A stretch of DNA of 64,000 bases, taken from Erythroxylum novogranatense (taxonomy: Eukaryota; Streptophyta; Magnoliopsida; Malpighiales; Erythroxylaceae). Positions 11,265 to 24,600 of the stretch are shown here, piece after piece. Under the pieces are notes generated by a model. That model was not told where the DNA came from. It saw nothing but the letters and a program-made list of their open reading frames with translations, and searched no databases. Location: positions 60,271,783-60,335,782 of the forward strand of contig CM057228.1 of the NCBI GenBank assembly GCA_029891385.1, in the 5' to 3' direction. Positions within the stretch are counted from its first letter, which is position 1, and each line of letters begins with the position of its first letter. The position numbers and the translations under genes are program-made.

Positions 11265-11763
11265 TGTGTTTTGCATTTCGCCTAGACCGACAGTTTTTAT
11301 TGTGCTCTTTCTAGTGTGTGAAGTTTTTACTATTTGTATTTGAGTGCTACTTAAGACTACTGGTGTTTGATGGGTTGTTCTTTTAGGTAATGTCATTGCA
11401 ATTATTTTTTCCTCTTCATATTTGTGTTTTTTATTAATGACTATATGTGTTTCCTCTCTTTTATCTTCATATTGATTGTTTTGATTATGAAAAAAAGGGG
11501 GAGTAAAATTGGAAATTGATATTCTTTAGTCACTTGATTAAGGGGGAGATTGTTAAAATGTAATGTCTTTGATTTGAGACTATCGTGATTTCCATTTATT
11601 TTTTTAATTTGATTTTACAAGGTTATTAAATTTAATGATTTATATGAATGAGGGGGAGACTTCGAACCAAAATGACAAGGCATAAAAACCTTGATCAATG
11701 TTCATTTGTTTTCTTTTCTTAAACAATTTCTAAGTGTTTTGTCATTATCAAAAAGGGGGAGAT
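11265..11763 (+). other. Multiple polypurine tracts before the C1 3' LTR
   Basis: Four purine runs containing AGGGGGAG occur at about 11490-11503, 11541-11549, 11651-11659 and 11750-11763, and the last abuts the LTR. Repeated polypurine tracts are a known Sirevirus feature. The run at 11541 is followed by TGTTA, mimicking the LTR start. Confidence 0.75.
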
Positions 11764-12846
11764 TGTTGGACCAATGGTGGTTGACAAATTAAATCCCACT
11801 TATGTTTTGATAATAATAAAATGTATAGAATTTGTTAAGAAATTATTTCAGGTGTTTTGGATTGAAATAAATCTAGAAAATATTATAAATCATGGTGAAA
11901 TCAAGAAGGAAGTAATCTTCAACATGATAGAGACTTAAACATGAAGATTATGGGAAGATCTAAATAAATATATCCATTGGAGTCAACACAAGTCAGCCAA
12001 CATTTCACAAGTCGACTAATAAATTAAGGATCATCAGATGGGGCTTGAAACAAGTCGACTAATGTATCACAAGTCGACTACAAATCAATTGAATAAGAAC
12101 ACTAGTCGACTATCATGGCACTAGTCGACTGATCGAAGAGTGAAGTTAAAGCCTGTAGTGAAAAATGCTAATACTAGTCGACTATAACAGCTCGACTAGT
12201 CGACTATCAGGTAAAACTGAACAAGATGTGTCCGAATCATTCCTAAATGGAAAGGAAGAAATCAAGCAACGTCCATAAGAAATCATGCAACGGCTAGAAG
12301 AGGATTTACAACGGGTAGAAGAGGATTTACAACGACTATATTCATCTAAAGTCTCCAGATATATAGTGGTAAATCAAGGGATCGTATACACAAGTCCAAA
12401 AAGCTAAAGAATTCCACTATTGTTCCAAACTTGCTCTATATTGCTCTTAGCTTGTTTCAAATATGTATTGAGCATTATTCTTTTATCTTTATCTCATTAT
12501 TATTGTGAGTTGAGTTATTAGTGAAAAGTCACTTGTGTGGTAGGATTTGTGCCAAAAAAAATCAATTGTAAGGGTAGCTTGAGCCGGAAATCAAGCGGTG
12601 TTGTAAAAGTTCACACTGAACTAAAAAGTGTACAGTAAAGTGATTTGTCAAATCCTAAGTGGGAGCTTAAGTAGAGGATGTAGGTCTTAGCACCGAACTT
12701 TTATAAAAACAGTGTTTGCTCTTCTTCCCTACTCGTTTTCATTTCAATTTAATCGTTTAAATTATTGTGTTCTAATTCGCTGTTATTTGTAGAACTTTGC
12801 GAAAAAGGTTCAAAGATCTATTCAACCCCCCTTTGGATTGTTTACA
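11764..12846 (+). repeat. 3' LTR of C1
   Basis: The 1083-base LTR runs from TGTTGG to TTTACA and is followed by the GAATT duplication. Differences from the 5' LTR are scattered, so the insertion is not brand new. Confidence 0.93.
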
Positions 12847-13526
12847 GAATTGGCCTTCTATATCTTCATAAAAGTTGTAGATTTGAAAGTCCTCATTCTG
12901 ATAGTCTAAAAATGAAGTCAATCCGACATCTGTAGTGAGAGTTATAGCAATTGCGCCAAGGCATATACAATATGAGTAAAGATATGAACATGTTAGATTC
13001 TTTCGACCATAACTTCTTCTCTAGACCGTCAAATGACTTGATTCTTGAGCCATTGGATTCGTAAGACATTTTAATACATATCCACTAAGAATAATAGTCA
13101 TATGAAACTAATGGAGAAAGATTTAGTGAAAAGATTGGGACGGGTACAATGAGTGTACTCTTTTTTATGGTAAACTAGAAATATAGGTCTACAAATTATA
13201 TGAAGGGATCAAATTTTGAATCGGACTCTAACAGTTTCAAGTTTTGGATGGAAGTTGAGTATAGGGTATTATCTTGAAATAAAAGCAGTCCGGAGATATT
13301 GGAGTATAACTTTCACACTACTGAACCAAATTGAATGCTTTTGGTGTCATTGAAAATGTAAGACAATAGAGAAGATTCCTCTAGAATAAAGTTTTATGTT
13401 AGAATATTCAAGGGTGCTTTTGGCAAGGCACTTATGTGTAAGAGACATAAGGCATAAATGGAAGGGGTAAACGGAAAAATTCTCAATCATTAAGGGCATA
13501 ATTGGAACAAGAAGTGTTTTCTTGCC

Positions 13527-13533
13527 TATAAAT
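13527..13533 (+). promoter_or_regulatory. TATA box of the G2 5' LTR
   Basis: TATAAAT lies upstream of a purine-rich leader and the AAGGTAAG donor at 13795, matching the order in G1 and G4. This part is deleted from the 3' LTR of G2. Confidence 0.5.
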
Positions 13534-14688
13534 GGAGTAGAAACACGAAAATGGAAGGAAGTAGAAGGGAAGAACAAAAATTTTAGAGAAAAGAGAGAGA
13601 ATGTCATAAAAAGGAGAGAGAAGTACAAAGGGAAGAAGAGAAAGAGAGAAAGAAGAGAAACAAGTTAGGGTTTCAATTTCCCTAGCCTACAAGAGAGATT
13701 TTGGGGTTGATTGAGAAAGGAAACAAATAGAGAAAAAAAGAACTTCCAATTGAACTAAAGATCCCTTCATTTGGTTAAGAATCAAGGTAAGATAATTTTG
13801 AATCTTTTATATTTTTGGAAGGATTCTAGTTCATCGAGTTTAGAAAATGTTGGGTTCAAGTATTCTAGAATCAATTTTAGTGATTTTGCATTATTGGATT
13901 TTCCATTGGATTCCCATCGGATGATAATCTGGATATTTTGAGATCATGTGAGGTTAGAAAAGAGATGATGAGAAATTAAGTTATGATATAAAGTAACCAA
14001 GTGTTCTTGAGGTGTAAGCTTATGAATAAGCTACACACATGCAAAGGGTAAAGATTGAAAGGAGAAGTTAGAATAATCATGTACCAATGAAGTGTATGAA
14101 ACATATATGAATTTTAAAATGAGAATGAGCATAAAATGTATATTAGAACATATACCTGGGATTGTCATTGAGCATGACTAGTACATTGTCCATTGATACA
14201 TTTTTGCATAAATAAAGGTTTATATGTGTGCAATTATTAATGAGTGTGTAATGTGTGTCTTGCATAAATGGATTATGCAGGTTATGTGTCTGTATTCAAG
14301 CGCTCCCCGATTTCGGAAGCAACTGCTAAAATGGAGCGTACTGTGAATAGACTTAGATGGTCTCACTTCATTTTCTAATTTATTTGAATTTTGTATACAT
14401 TGATCTCTGTATGATGAATGTGTATATGAATGTGATTGATTGTGTTTGGATTCCGAACAGAAGGTCCGATGATTGTGATGATTGATCTGAATTATTGAAG
14501 TGCTCATTGTATGTGAATAAGATGAAGTAAGTGTTTTTGAAATGTGCATTGCATGCAAGTGAAAGAGTGAATGCTCAACTATATGTTGAATGCCGGACTA
14601 CGGTCCGATGATAAATGAATGTGATCGAATAAGTGCATGCAATGTAAGTAATGCATTCTATTGCATTAATGCATGAAACATAATGGCA

Positions 14689-14838
14689 GTTGTGACCAGA
14701 GTAGTCACCGATCAGAGCTACAAGCTCAACGTGTGAAAAAGAGCCTCAGGCTCAACATTTAATGAGTCCCATATGGGACAATTATCAATGAGCCCAGTAT
14801 CCAAAAGATACGGGACAGTTTAGGCACTCGGTCACAAC
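14689..14838 (+). other. Hairpin array A (G2 5' LTR)
   Basis: An outer inverted repeat GTTGTGACC (14689-14697) and GGTCACAAC (14830-14838) encloses four small hairpins. They are GAGCT-aca-AGCTC at 14715-14727, GAGCC-tca-GGCTC at 14741-14753, GTCCC-atat-GGGAC at 14766-14779 and GTATC-caaaa-GATAC at 14797-14811. Each stem is perfect and different. The array lies downstream of the inferred transcription start, so it would be in the RNA. Confidence 0.7.
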
Positions 14839-14944
14839 AAAATAACAATTGGAAAGAGAGTCTCATATGCATCACATATTCATGATATGAATGATTTCTG
14901 AATGCAATATGTGCTGACTGTAATATGAGAAATGAATGATTAAG

Positions 14945-17195
14945 TGCAACATCCCACTAACATAAGGCAAATACCCGAACACCCGAAGGGCATTCAAGTA
15001 CATACCTTATGATAATGGTATGTTGTAGCAAAACATATCTGACTTACTCATGGCAATCCAACAAACACATGGCATCATCTAACGCACTCAAAGTAACTAA
15101 ATTTTAAAACCATTCAAATCCTTTCATTCATAAAGCTTACACTGATACCACCAAAAGACTAAGCATAAAAGCTTATACAATATCCAACAAAATGAAAAAA
15201 ATAAGGCTATAACACTTCTGGTGTCAGCTGACAGACCTCTGAGCCATATCTCAAACCAAAAGATTCCTTAAGTTCTGACTAAGGAACTAGGTCTCCTGAC
15301 TCGTACCTGAAAAGACACATTGCAAATTTTGATGAGTTTTGCAAACTCCATGAGTGAACCATCATCGATGAATTCACCAGATCATAAGCACACATCACAT
15401 ATTACACAAACATTCATAAACAGATACGTTTATGATTCAAAAATTCATACAATAGAGTATAACATTCAATCATTGCCAAACAACTCATATATGAACAAAT
15501 ACATATGCATATGAGACTCACATTTGTTCTTATTGTTGTGACTGAATGCCTATCACATACTTATACAATTGATGGCCCGTAGGGCTCAATCAGAACAGAA
15601 TCACGGAGCATAGCTCTATGTGCACACACATATATCACGGAGCAAAGCTCTACGTGGAAGCGCTTCATACGGCAATTCAAGTCACAACGCCTTTATCTGA
15701 GCATGCATTTTATGAAATGCATCAATCTGAATATGGCATGTATCACAATCACATATTCAACAGAACTCATATTCATCGGATATAAATCCGGCATTCAACT
15801 TTCGTTGAGGATTCACATAACATTCATAATCACGTTCAGAATTCCATAGCAAACAAAGTCACAATCAGAGCACTTCTAATACATTCCCAAATATTGATCT
15901 CCTCGGACAATTAAAGTCCGGAATTCATAATTAAATCACAAGCAATAAAACAATATTGGAAGCTTAAACAAATCAAATTAAATCAATCCTAAGAAAACAT
16001 CTAGGTTGACTCACAGTACGCTCCAATAAGCTATTGCCAGGATGGTCCGGCAATGTCCGATTGGCGTCCGATATGCTCCTCTAAAATAGGCAAAACACAT
16101 TCACAAATTTCACATTTTCCATAATTGCACAAATGTTCTTTCATAAAAATATAAATGTATAGAATTTATGCACAATGCATGTTCAATGACAATTCCGGGG
16201 TGCAATAATGCGATCCTTATCAAAAATCATTTAGGAATCAAAGCCCTCATTAATACCATGTATTCTTACAATTGAATTGGACCAAACAATGTCAAATAAT
16301 TTCATAGCTTCATTGACCACTTCAGATTTTTCCTATAGAACATATTCGGGTCAACTTCACTCCAATGAACTCCTAATCCGTTTCGAACCATTTACATAAG
16401 ATCAAACTCAAGATTCATTCTTAAACATCAACTTCACTTCTACTGATAAACAACGGACACAATGAATGTATCATTTCGACTATCTCAAAACCCGAACAGA
16501 GTGTATACATTCATAGATTTTCAGGCACTCTTCTGTAACTCATTTTAATTTAAAGAGATCTCATTTCCTACTTTGCTGAACACATTCCTATTTCACAAAT
16601 TCGACCATCTAGTTCATTCATCACCGAAACTTAACTTCCATAACCTCACATGCATGCATTCATCTCCACTATAAAACATCATTTAACAACAACAACACTC
16701 AACTTAAACATAACTTACCTGAATCGGCTAAGAATTCCAGCAAGGAGGACCGATTACAAACAGCAAAAGTCTCACAGTTTTCTTTCGAATTTCAAGTGTT
16801 TCATCACCGAGAATCCTTGCATGCATTTTTCCTAACTCAACTCATACTCGTGTATACTATACACGCCTTACACGTGTCCTCTCCAACATAAGCCATTTGT
16901 CACACAATAATTAGTCCACATGCACAATATAATTGGCCCATAAATCAATATTTTCACAAAATTCACTAAAAATCCCAAAATGTCCTAATTAATACCAACA
17001 TCACCAAAACACATTTTAATCACAATTAATAATTCAATTGTACCCGGAAATGTCAAGGAATGCATGTACAATCATATAAATGTGCAAAAATGTGCATGTC
17101 ACAATTAATAATGCATGATGTGCATTTTTTCCTAATTTCTCACAAATTCTCAAAATTCACAATTCTATCCCTAGCATGGGTAATAGGATGTTACA
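14945..17195 (-). mobile_element. Solo LTR S1 (minus strand) inside the G2 5' LTR
   Basis: The 2251-base block has TG...CA termini and a 5-bp duplication TTAAG (14940-14944) and TTAAT (17196-17200) with one change. The G2 3' LTR has the empty site at 27571-27575. Read on the minus strand it begins TGTAACATCC, like the G2, G3 and S3 LTRs, and it has the GGTAAGT donor, hairpin array C and the CCATC/GATG hairpin. No internal region or second LTR is present, so it is a product of LTR-LTR recombination. Confidence 0.9.
15535..15688 (-). other. Hairpin array C (S1)
   Basis: An outer inverted repeat GTTGTGACT (15535-15543) and AGTCACAAC (15680-15688) encloses GCCC-gta-GGGC at 15575-15585, GAGC-ata-GCTC at 15606-15616 and GAGC-aaa-GCTC at 15640-15650. 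The last outer pair is T-A, where G2 has C-G. Confidence 0.7.
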
Positions 17196-17310
17196 TTAAT
17201 TGTATGTGATTCATTATGATTGTTAATGAACTAATGTGAATTATGTGAATTGTATGTGTTAAGTGATGAGCAACCCATCGATGATGATCACTCACTGAGT
17301 TCGCAAAACT

Positions 17311-17613
17311 CATCCAAATTTTGCAATATTTTTTTCAAGATTAAGAAGAATACCCCGTTAGGCCAACAGGAGTATACTTACAGCATTTAAGTGAAGGATA
17401 GAGGTCGGGATCATCCAAATTTTGCAATATTTTTTTCAAGATTAAGAAGAATACCCCGTTAGGCCAACAGGAGTATACTTACAGCATTTAAGTGAAGGAT
17501 AGAGGTCGGGATCATCCAAATTTTGCAATATTTTTTTCAAGATTAAGAAGAATACCCCGTTAGGCCAACAGGAGTATACTTACAGCATTTAAGTGAAGGA
17601 TAGAGGTCGGGAT
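17311..17613 (+). repeat. Three identical tandem copies of a 101-bp LTR segment
   Basis: The unit starting CATCCAAATTTTGC is repeated at 17311, 17412 and 17513 with no visible difference. The G2 3' LTR has one copy (about 27686-27786). The triplication is therefore local and recent, or an assembly artefact. Confidence 0.9.
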
Positions 17614-17945
17614 CAGTTCGCGTCTTCATTTGTGTTTTTTATATTTTGTATTGAATTGTATATTCAGCATCCTTTTGTATAAAATTGTATTTTAAAATGA
17701 CACGAGTGTTTTATAATTATGAAATGGCCCGAATGGCTTTTGAAAATTGTGTTAAGTGAAAATGTTTATGAATTAATAAGGGCCCAATTTGAGTATCAAT
17801 TTTTGCTTATTGTGTTTTGTGATTCAAAAAAAAAGTGTATCAATTTTTGACCGAATGAGTGCTCTAGCATGCCATGCTCGCGGGACACGAACTTGGATAT
17901 CGCCATCGATGTCAGGTTTGGGTCTTGCGGGAGTAGGGTGTTACA

Positions 17946-20900
17946 TTTATGTGGTATTAGAGCCAGGTTGTACTATCTTATATGGGCATTCTAAAATATG
18001 TGTCAAGTTATATGCATATGCATAGTAGTCATGTCATAGCAGACTACAGTAACTGATCCCTAGTATGAGTCACATGCATGAGCATTTCCTTAACAATTTG
18101 AACGGATAAATACATTGAGAAAATTGATGATTTGACAGATTGTACGAAAATAAAGGTTTACGGACATCTTGGAAATGAGAACTAGTATCTGGTTTTGTAT
18201 AATGGATAAAGGTTCACCCCAATGGGGATATGTACCTTTGAAAGTGATATAGGTGTGAATAGGTATGTTGATGGGGATTGATTGAGGAAAATGAGAATAC
18301 AAACAGAAAGGAGACTAAAGTGTACAGGCATAATGAAATGAAATCATAAAATCGATATGATCATAAAAGCATAAAATTGGAACCAGAATGGTTATGCCAA
18401 TATTGTACTAAGAGTTTGTAATTCAGTATAAAGGGATATTAAGGGAAATTTGAGACCAAAAATTCATAATGATTATGCGTCGGAAATTATGGATTGGTTG
18501 AGGATATATATATATATATGGGAAAATAAATAGTATACGGATGGATATAAGAGATAAAGATTCAGTGTAATTGTATTAGTGGATGTATTCTGGAATATGA
18601 AATTGAAATTGCAATTTGGTAATATGTCCTCAAATGTGATATAAAGGTGAATCCACTTTTATGGATTGTTTGAGGAAAAATAAGGATATAAGTAGAAATA
18701 ATATGGTGAAAGTGTATAAGTCAAGTTGATATGACCTTGAAAGGTTGCATTTGGACTTAGGATGGTTGTGTAATTATCGATATAAGAGTTTATGATTCAG
18801 TATGAGAATATATCTGTGGAGTGGAGATTTAAGCTTTATATGGGTTAGCCCCTACCATTATAAATTGATTGAGAATAAAGATGTGTGAGATGAAATAAAT
18901 GACAATTGGAAGATGAGATGATGATAGTGATATACGAAAAAGTTGTTGAGTTCAGATTAAATTGTCATTGTGAGTGTACATCTGATAGTAGGTTCACCCT
19001 GATAAGTGAAAATATTAAGCATACATGAATAATATGCGTGACGATGATATAGAAAATAGTCGGTGGCTTATTAAATAAGTGCTAATCTAGTTCCTATGGT
19101 TCAAAATTCAAGATGAGTTAGCGTAACAGTATTTGTAGTGATCAATAGGGGAGGAAGTGAGATTGTTAGTGATGTTATTGTGTGTGATGAATTTGAGGAA
19201 AAAGAAGAAGGACACCATTATGGTGTAATCCCCATGATCGGGGACTAGCACTAAAGGAGAAGAGTGTATCCTTAGCATAAGCTACCAATTGGTGAATCGA
19301 CATAAATACATCTCTAGATAAGATGTAATGATTTTGGTGATATATGCTAAGGTGTTAGAGTAAATGAAATTGTTTAGTGCCTCACCGAGCCTCATTACAA
19401 GGTATGTTCTGATCACATAAGCTATGACATAAATTGATCCTATTGAGATATTATGCATAGTTGAAATTGATCTTCTCAAGGTATTAAGAATGACTGATAT
19501 GTAATGATGGAAAATAGTTGATTGATAAGGTTTTATGAACAGTATAGATGATTGTAGTAAGAAATCTTCTGTCAAAGAAGAATTTTCCTAAATTGAGTTA
19601 AGTTGATCTGACAATTCGATTTAAAAGTAATCAATGAAGAGAGAAATCATAAATGAATATGTAATAAGTCAAAAGTGAATAATGGAGTCATATCCTAAGC
19701 AGAGACTCAGGCATAAAAAGTGGAATATGCCACTGAGAGTGTACGCATCAACTACATAAGTGGATTATAAATTCGAGGTGACACTATTGCAAATGTGAGG
19801 AGAATATAGGTCCCCCCTTATAATCGATGTAAATATGTTCGGGAGATACAAATTCAATCTAAGGAATGAAATACCAACACACAAAGTGAAGCACGCAAAT
19901 AAATTGAAATACGTGGAGAAACTAGTACAAATGAATAGGCGTTTGAGTAAGTCGATGTGAATTAAAGGAATTCGAATGAAAAGAGAATATCATTAGAGAC
20001 AAGAAGTTAAATAGGAGACTGAAAATGACATGAGACAATATTACTTTCATTGGAGAATTAGTCACCTAAGGAATTGCAAGAAATTAACACAAGGAAAAAT
20101 GTGAGTGATATCTATTGGAGTTAATGATACCCCAATGGTATTATGATATTGAAGATTTAAGTGATCCAAGAAAAATTGTATTAATTAGTGATTGTGATCA
20201 TAGATGGTATTTTAAGAGTGTTTGAAAGGTAAAAAGGGGACGTTCTGAATATTTGAGGAATGTGACACTGATGATAATAATATCATTTGGATTTGGAGAT
20301 TTTGCATTATATAATGAAGTTTCACATCAGAGATTAAGATACAATCCTTTGTAATAGTCTAAAGTGGTTTTTGTATGCATAGAGCCAATTAAGGTCTTAT
20401 GGGTTGATTTTGATACATGGTAGAAGTGTTATGATAGAAATTGCTTTGAAGTCTTGGAGACATTAGATGTGCCAAATCATTTCTGGAATGTACATTATGT
20501 AAGTTTGGGGAAATTATTGAGATTGAAGAATGTATAACTGACACATTGAACAGATAATTATATAATGTAATGATGCAAATTATGGTATTAAGGTTACCAA
20601 ATCTAGCGCAATGAAGAGTGCAAAAATGTGGAGTGGAGTATGGGGTAAAATGAAGTGTATTTTAGATCAATTTATTGGAAAGAAGTAAGAAAGCCTAAAC
20701 GCCAAGGATTCCGAATTGTGAGTCCCAAAGAGTAATTAAAAATGAACCTGAACTTTCGAGTGAAATCAGAAGAATGATATTTGGTGATCGAAATAAGAAG
20801 TATGTGTACCCGATAAAGATATTTGAGCAAAGAAAGTGTTAGAAAAGTTTAAGTAATAACCTAAGTTTAACATCCTAGTAGGAATATGCCAAGATTATAT

Positions 20901-21620
20901 TTTTTTTGCTGCTAAGGATGCAGAAACAAGTGGTTACATGTTTGAAGTACCAATTGTTCTAACTGTTTGGGAAGGGCTTAAAGCTTATATTTTTTAGTTC
21001 ATAGGAATAGGAGATTGATGTATAATTCCAATTGGGATAACAATTGTTATTATAGTGACATCATTAAAACACGGTATGGGGCGTTGTAGGACAGTAAGGG
21101 GTTATCCACCCTTACATTGAAATGAAGAGTGTGATACGGATAATGAGTGAGATGAATATGAAATAAGAGTAAAGTGATTCATGAAAGATAAGTGAGTTAG
21201 GTGGTTCAACACCTAATATAGTGAAATGAATATAAGAGTTGAATGCATTAACACTAAAGAGAAGTGAATTGTCAAAGGAGAGAAGAAGTGTTTTTGAGCA
21301 TAACCTTGGTAATATGCGCTCAGATTTGGAGAAAGAATAAGTTAAGCTATTATGAGTTGGACTATATAAAAGATTATTATGAGTTAGTGTTACTGGTGAA
21401 AGAGGTTTTAGATTCAAAAATATGTGATATGTGAATAGGTTAAGAAATAATGACATGATCGACAAAGATCGATTGACAGCATACGAAGTAAAAGTTAGTG
21501 ATTAATCTGAAATATACCAATGAAATAGTCAAGATAGTGTAATAGTTGAATCAGTGATTGAAGGACATATTGAGTTATCAGCTGTAGTCATTTGGAATAG
21601 AGTATTTGAGTGATGAAGTA
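17946..21620 (+). mobile_element. G2 internal region, non-coding, left part
   Basis: After the primer-binding site there are 3.6 kb with no open frame longer than about 100 codons and none resembling gag or pol. The first stretch resembles the matching end of G3 on its sense strand (vicinity of CATAGCAGAC...ACTGATCCCTAG). The GATTGATTGAGGAAAA pattern also recurs in both. This suggests a shared non-coding family rather than a random decayed pol gene. Confidence 0.7.
17952..17963 (+). other. Primer-binding site of G2
   Basis: TGGTATTAGAGC differs from the canonical tRNA-Met complement at one base (C to T) and lies six bases after the LTR end. Confidence 0.8.
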
Positions 21621-24600
21621 TGTTGGGACCCGATCTCGGGACCGGACCCCAACCGAAAAGGAAACGAAAAACAAAGAACGTAGCGAAGGTATCGAAATAA
21701 AAAACGAATCGAAGCGGAAGCACAAACGAAAGCGAAAATCGAAGACTCGGATTATAAGTGTCGAAACGAAATGAATCGAATTCGAAGCGAAGACAAAGCA
21801 AACAAATGGTTCCACCAAACCGAAACAAAGTCCGACATCCAGTAGAAAACAAAACTAGTGTGTCACGTTGGAAACCCTAAGACATTCCAAATCCGGTATA
21901 GATTTTTTTTCTTATTCCTTTCTTTTTCATATCTTTCGTCTTTAGTCAAATTCATTCAAAACATCACAAATCATATAAATCTTCTTAACAATATTCTATA
22001 TCCCATAAACCATCTTTTACACATCTAATTCTTATTTTTATTCTTTTTCAACTTATTATCTAACGAAATTTTGGCAGCATAACGGCTACATTTGTAAAAA
22101 CCCAAAACCTACAAGGGTAAATAAACACTTCTAAAATACTCAAACAATCATCAAAATCATCGGACACTCCCGTCCGGAATCCAAACACCAGCAAAACACA
22201 AATCTATACCTAACACTTCCACAATTCTCAATTCAAATCAAAAACATCCTTATTCAAATTCCTCATTCAATCCAAACGCATCTAATCATATCTATATATA
22301 ATCACAATTCATATTCCATAATCACACAAGTTCTCATATCTCCAACCCATACACAAGTCCAAAAATCACTTACAATCCCATAACTCATTTCCATACACAA
22401 ATTCATATACATCATGAACTAAATACCTCATAAACATAAATGGCATTTCAAGCCATATACAAATTACAAAAACATACAAAAGTCGAACTGACGTGTTGAT
22501 CATCTTTCATCCGATCTCCTGCTCGAAAACTTGGAGATGGGGATGAAAGGGGGGTGAGCTAGATAGCTCGTGGATAATATGTTTATAAAACGAATAATAA
22601 GCAAAAAGTCTTTTTCAAGACGTTTATCATTTTTAAACATTTCATAGTCGGAAATTTATCAAAAGCGCATTTCCAAAACTTTTTAACTTTTTAAAATCTC
22701 TAATAAACAATTTTTAAACATTCAAGGTTGAAAATCTCACTTTTTCATTTCTTAAACTGTTCATAATTTTTCATTCTTCATACAATAATTTCCAAAAACA
22801 TGAATGCATCACATATAACCACAAATCAAACATGTAACATATCAAACGGTTTGAGTCGGTCCAAAACGGGACGTACTGCACATTCCCGCAAAGCAATCCT
22901 GTGCAGCCGTGAACAGGACGTACTACACCTTCCCACATAGCGGTCCGGTGTAGCCGTGACTTATGGGAGTCCGAAATCGAAACTCCAGTGCCACTAGAGG
23001 GCAGCCGAGAGAAGGCTTTTAAAAACGAGACAGTGCACTGACTCAATCTTAAGGGACCTAACCAAACTCACATATCAAATATTCATGCTTGAAAAATCGA
23101 AATGCCCGAAGGCATGTTTCGAAATTTAATTTTCATGTCATGTCATAATCGAAGACAAAGTCACATAATTCCACATATCAAGAGTTTAATCACTCAATCA
23201 CAAAGAAATGCATAATCGAAGCAATTTCTTTAAATCACAATTTAAGCAATATTAAATTTACAAATGCACAATCATTATGCATAATTCATGTAGCAATTTT
23301 TCATCTTTTATTCAAACCAATAAAAATCCATCAATTTTTTCAATTTAATAAAGCATAGCAATTATCATCAAAATATTCAATAATTTGAAAACAATGAATT
23401 TTATAAATCTTACAATTTCTTAAAAATAATTCCGAAAGCAAGGAATTAAGTCCTTCAAAACTAATAATTTTCAAACATTTTCATAAACATAATTTATAAA
23501 AGGTTTTGCTTCTTGATTTTTCAAAAGTACATATTTAGCTTAAAATTCGATAAATAAACATACTACCCACCTCGAAATGATGCTAGAAGCTTATCCAAGT
23601 CGTCGATTTGTCCATAGCTTCCTTTGTTCTTCCAATTTAAAATTACCTAAACATATCCACCCAAAATTCAATATCATCAATCCCATAATCTTCAAAATTG
23701 ATATCAGATTTCACAAACCCATCATATTCTCAAGCCATCTAAGTCACCAATTTCCAAAAATCTCAAATCCCAAAAATTGGGCATAAACCCTAACTCACAT
23801 TAATCCAAAATTAATCATCAATCATAGCATAGTCACTAAAATTAACTTCATAAACTACAAACCCCTATCAATCTTAAGCCAAATCAACCAACATCTCACT
23901 AAAAATTCAAAGCTTAAAAACATCACTTACCTTCATCTTCTTCCACCAAATTCGAAAAATCCCTAGCTCATCTTGGAGTTCTTGAGTTCCTCCCTCTATT
24001 CCCTCTTGAAGCAACTCGAAAACCCCTTAGAAACATGAAGAAAACCAAACCCTAAACCATTTCTCTTCTTTCTTCTTCTTCTTCTCACTTTCGGCTTCTC
24101 TCTTCTCTCCCTCTCTTCGTTTCTTTCTTTCTTTTTCTCCTTAAAATCGTGACTTTTGTTGCTTCCCTATAGCTAAAACGATAGCACACTTCTGACTCTT
24201 TAATAAATGGTAAAATGACCACCTTGCCCTTCCATTTAAGCTTACAACATAACCCTTTAAGTGAACTTCCAAATCTGCCCCTGAAACATTCTTGAAAATA
24301 TGACATCTTACTTCGATATTTTGAGCAGCTAAACGAACTAATTTGGTAATACTTTCTTCCATAGAAATGTTCCTCTATGTCTCATCTTTAAAATGACACC
24401 AATATCACTCAATTCGGTTTAGAATTGAGGAAGTTATGGCCAAAATACGTACAGATCATACAAAACCGAGACTGAACAGTAACACCAACTTCGACTCAAA
24501 AATTGACAACCTTAGAGACTAAATTGAAACTCGATCCCTCACATGATTTGTAGCCCCATGTCTCAATTTTATTTTTACTTAAGAATCAACTCAATCGGAG

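Larger units (their letters stand above)
3452..12846 (+). mobile_element. Ty1/copia retrotransposon C1, Sirevirus-like, with both LTRs
   Basis: The 9.4-kb element is flanked by an exact GAATT duplication (3447-3451, 12847-12851). The 3' LTR of G2 shows the same site empty (27076-27080). In order it has an LTR, tRNA-Met primer-binding site, gag, protease, integrase, reverse transcriptase, RNase H, an extra third gene, several polypurine tracts and an LTR. Protease-integrase-RT order is the copia hallmark. The long gag with a CCHC knuckle and coiled coil, the env-like gene after pol, the repeated polypurine tracts and the palindrome cluster in the LTR are known Sirevirus traits. Stops and frameshifts make it defective. 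Confidence 0.93.
2660..17945 (+). repeat. 5' LTR of G2 (split by C1 and S1)
   Basis: The LTR consists of 2660-3451, 12852-14944 and 17201-17945, about 3.6 kb net. Its ends TGTAACATCCC and GTGTTACA match the 3' LTR at 26154-28095. The 3' LTR lacks about 1.7 kb that is present here (roughly 13217-14897), and this copy lacks about 85 bases present near 27380-27465. The divergence and indels show that G2 is old. The retained middle part holds the TATA box, the splice donor and hairpin array A. Confidence 0.85.

Noticed and set aside
17311..17613. Regular repeats resembling a CRISPR array
   Set aside because: The 101-bp units are contiguous with no unique spacers, and the window is a plant nuclear transposon stack.
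21529..21852. Minus-strand frames of 107 and 76 codons at the left end of S2
   Set aside because: They cross the S2 insertion boundary and are rich in Phe/Arg from repeated TTCGA-type sequence.
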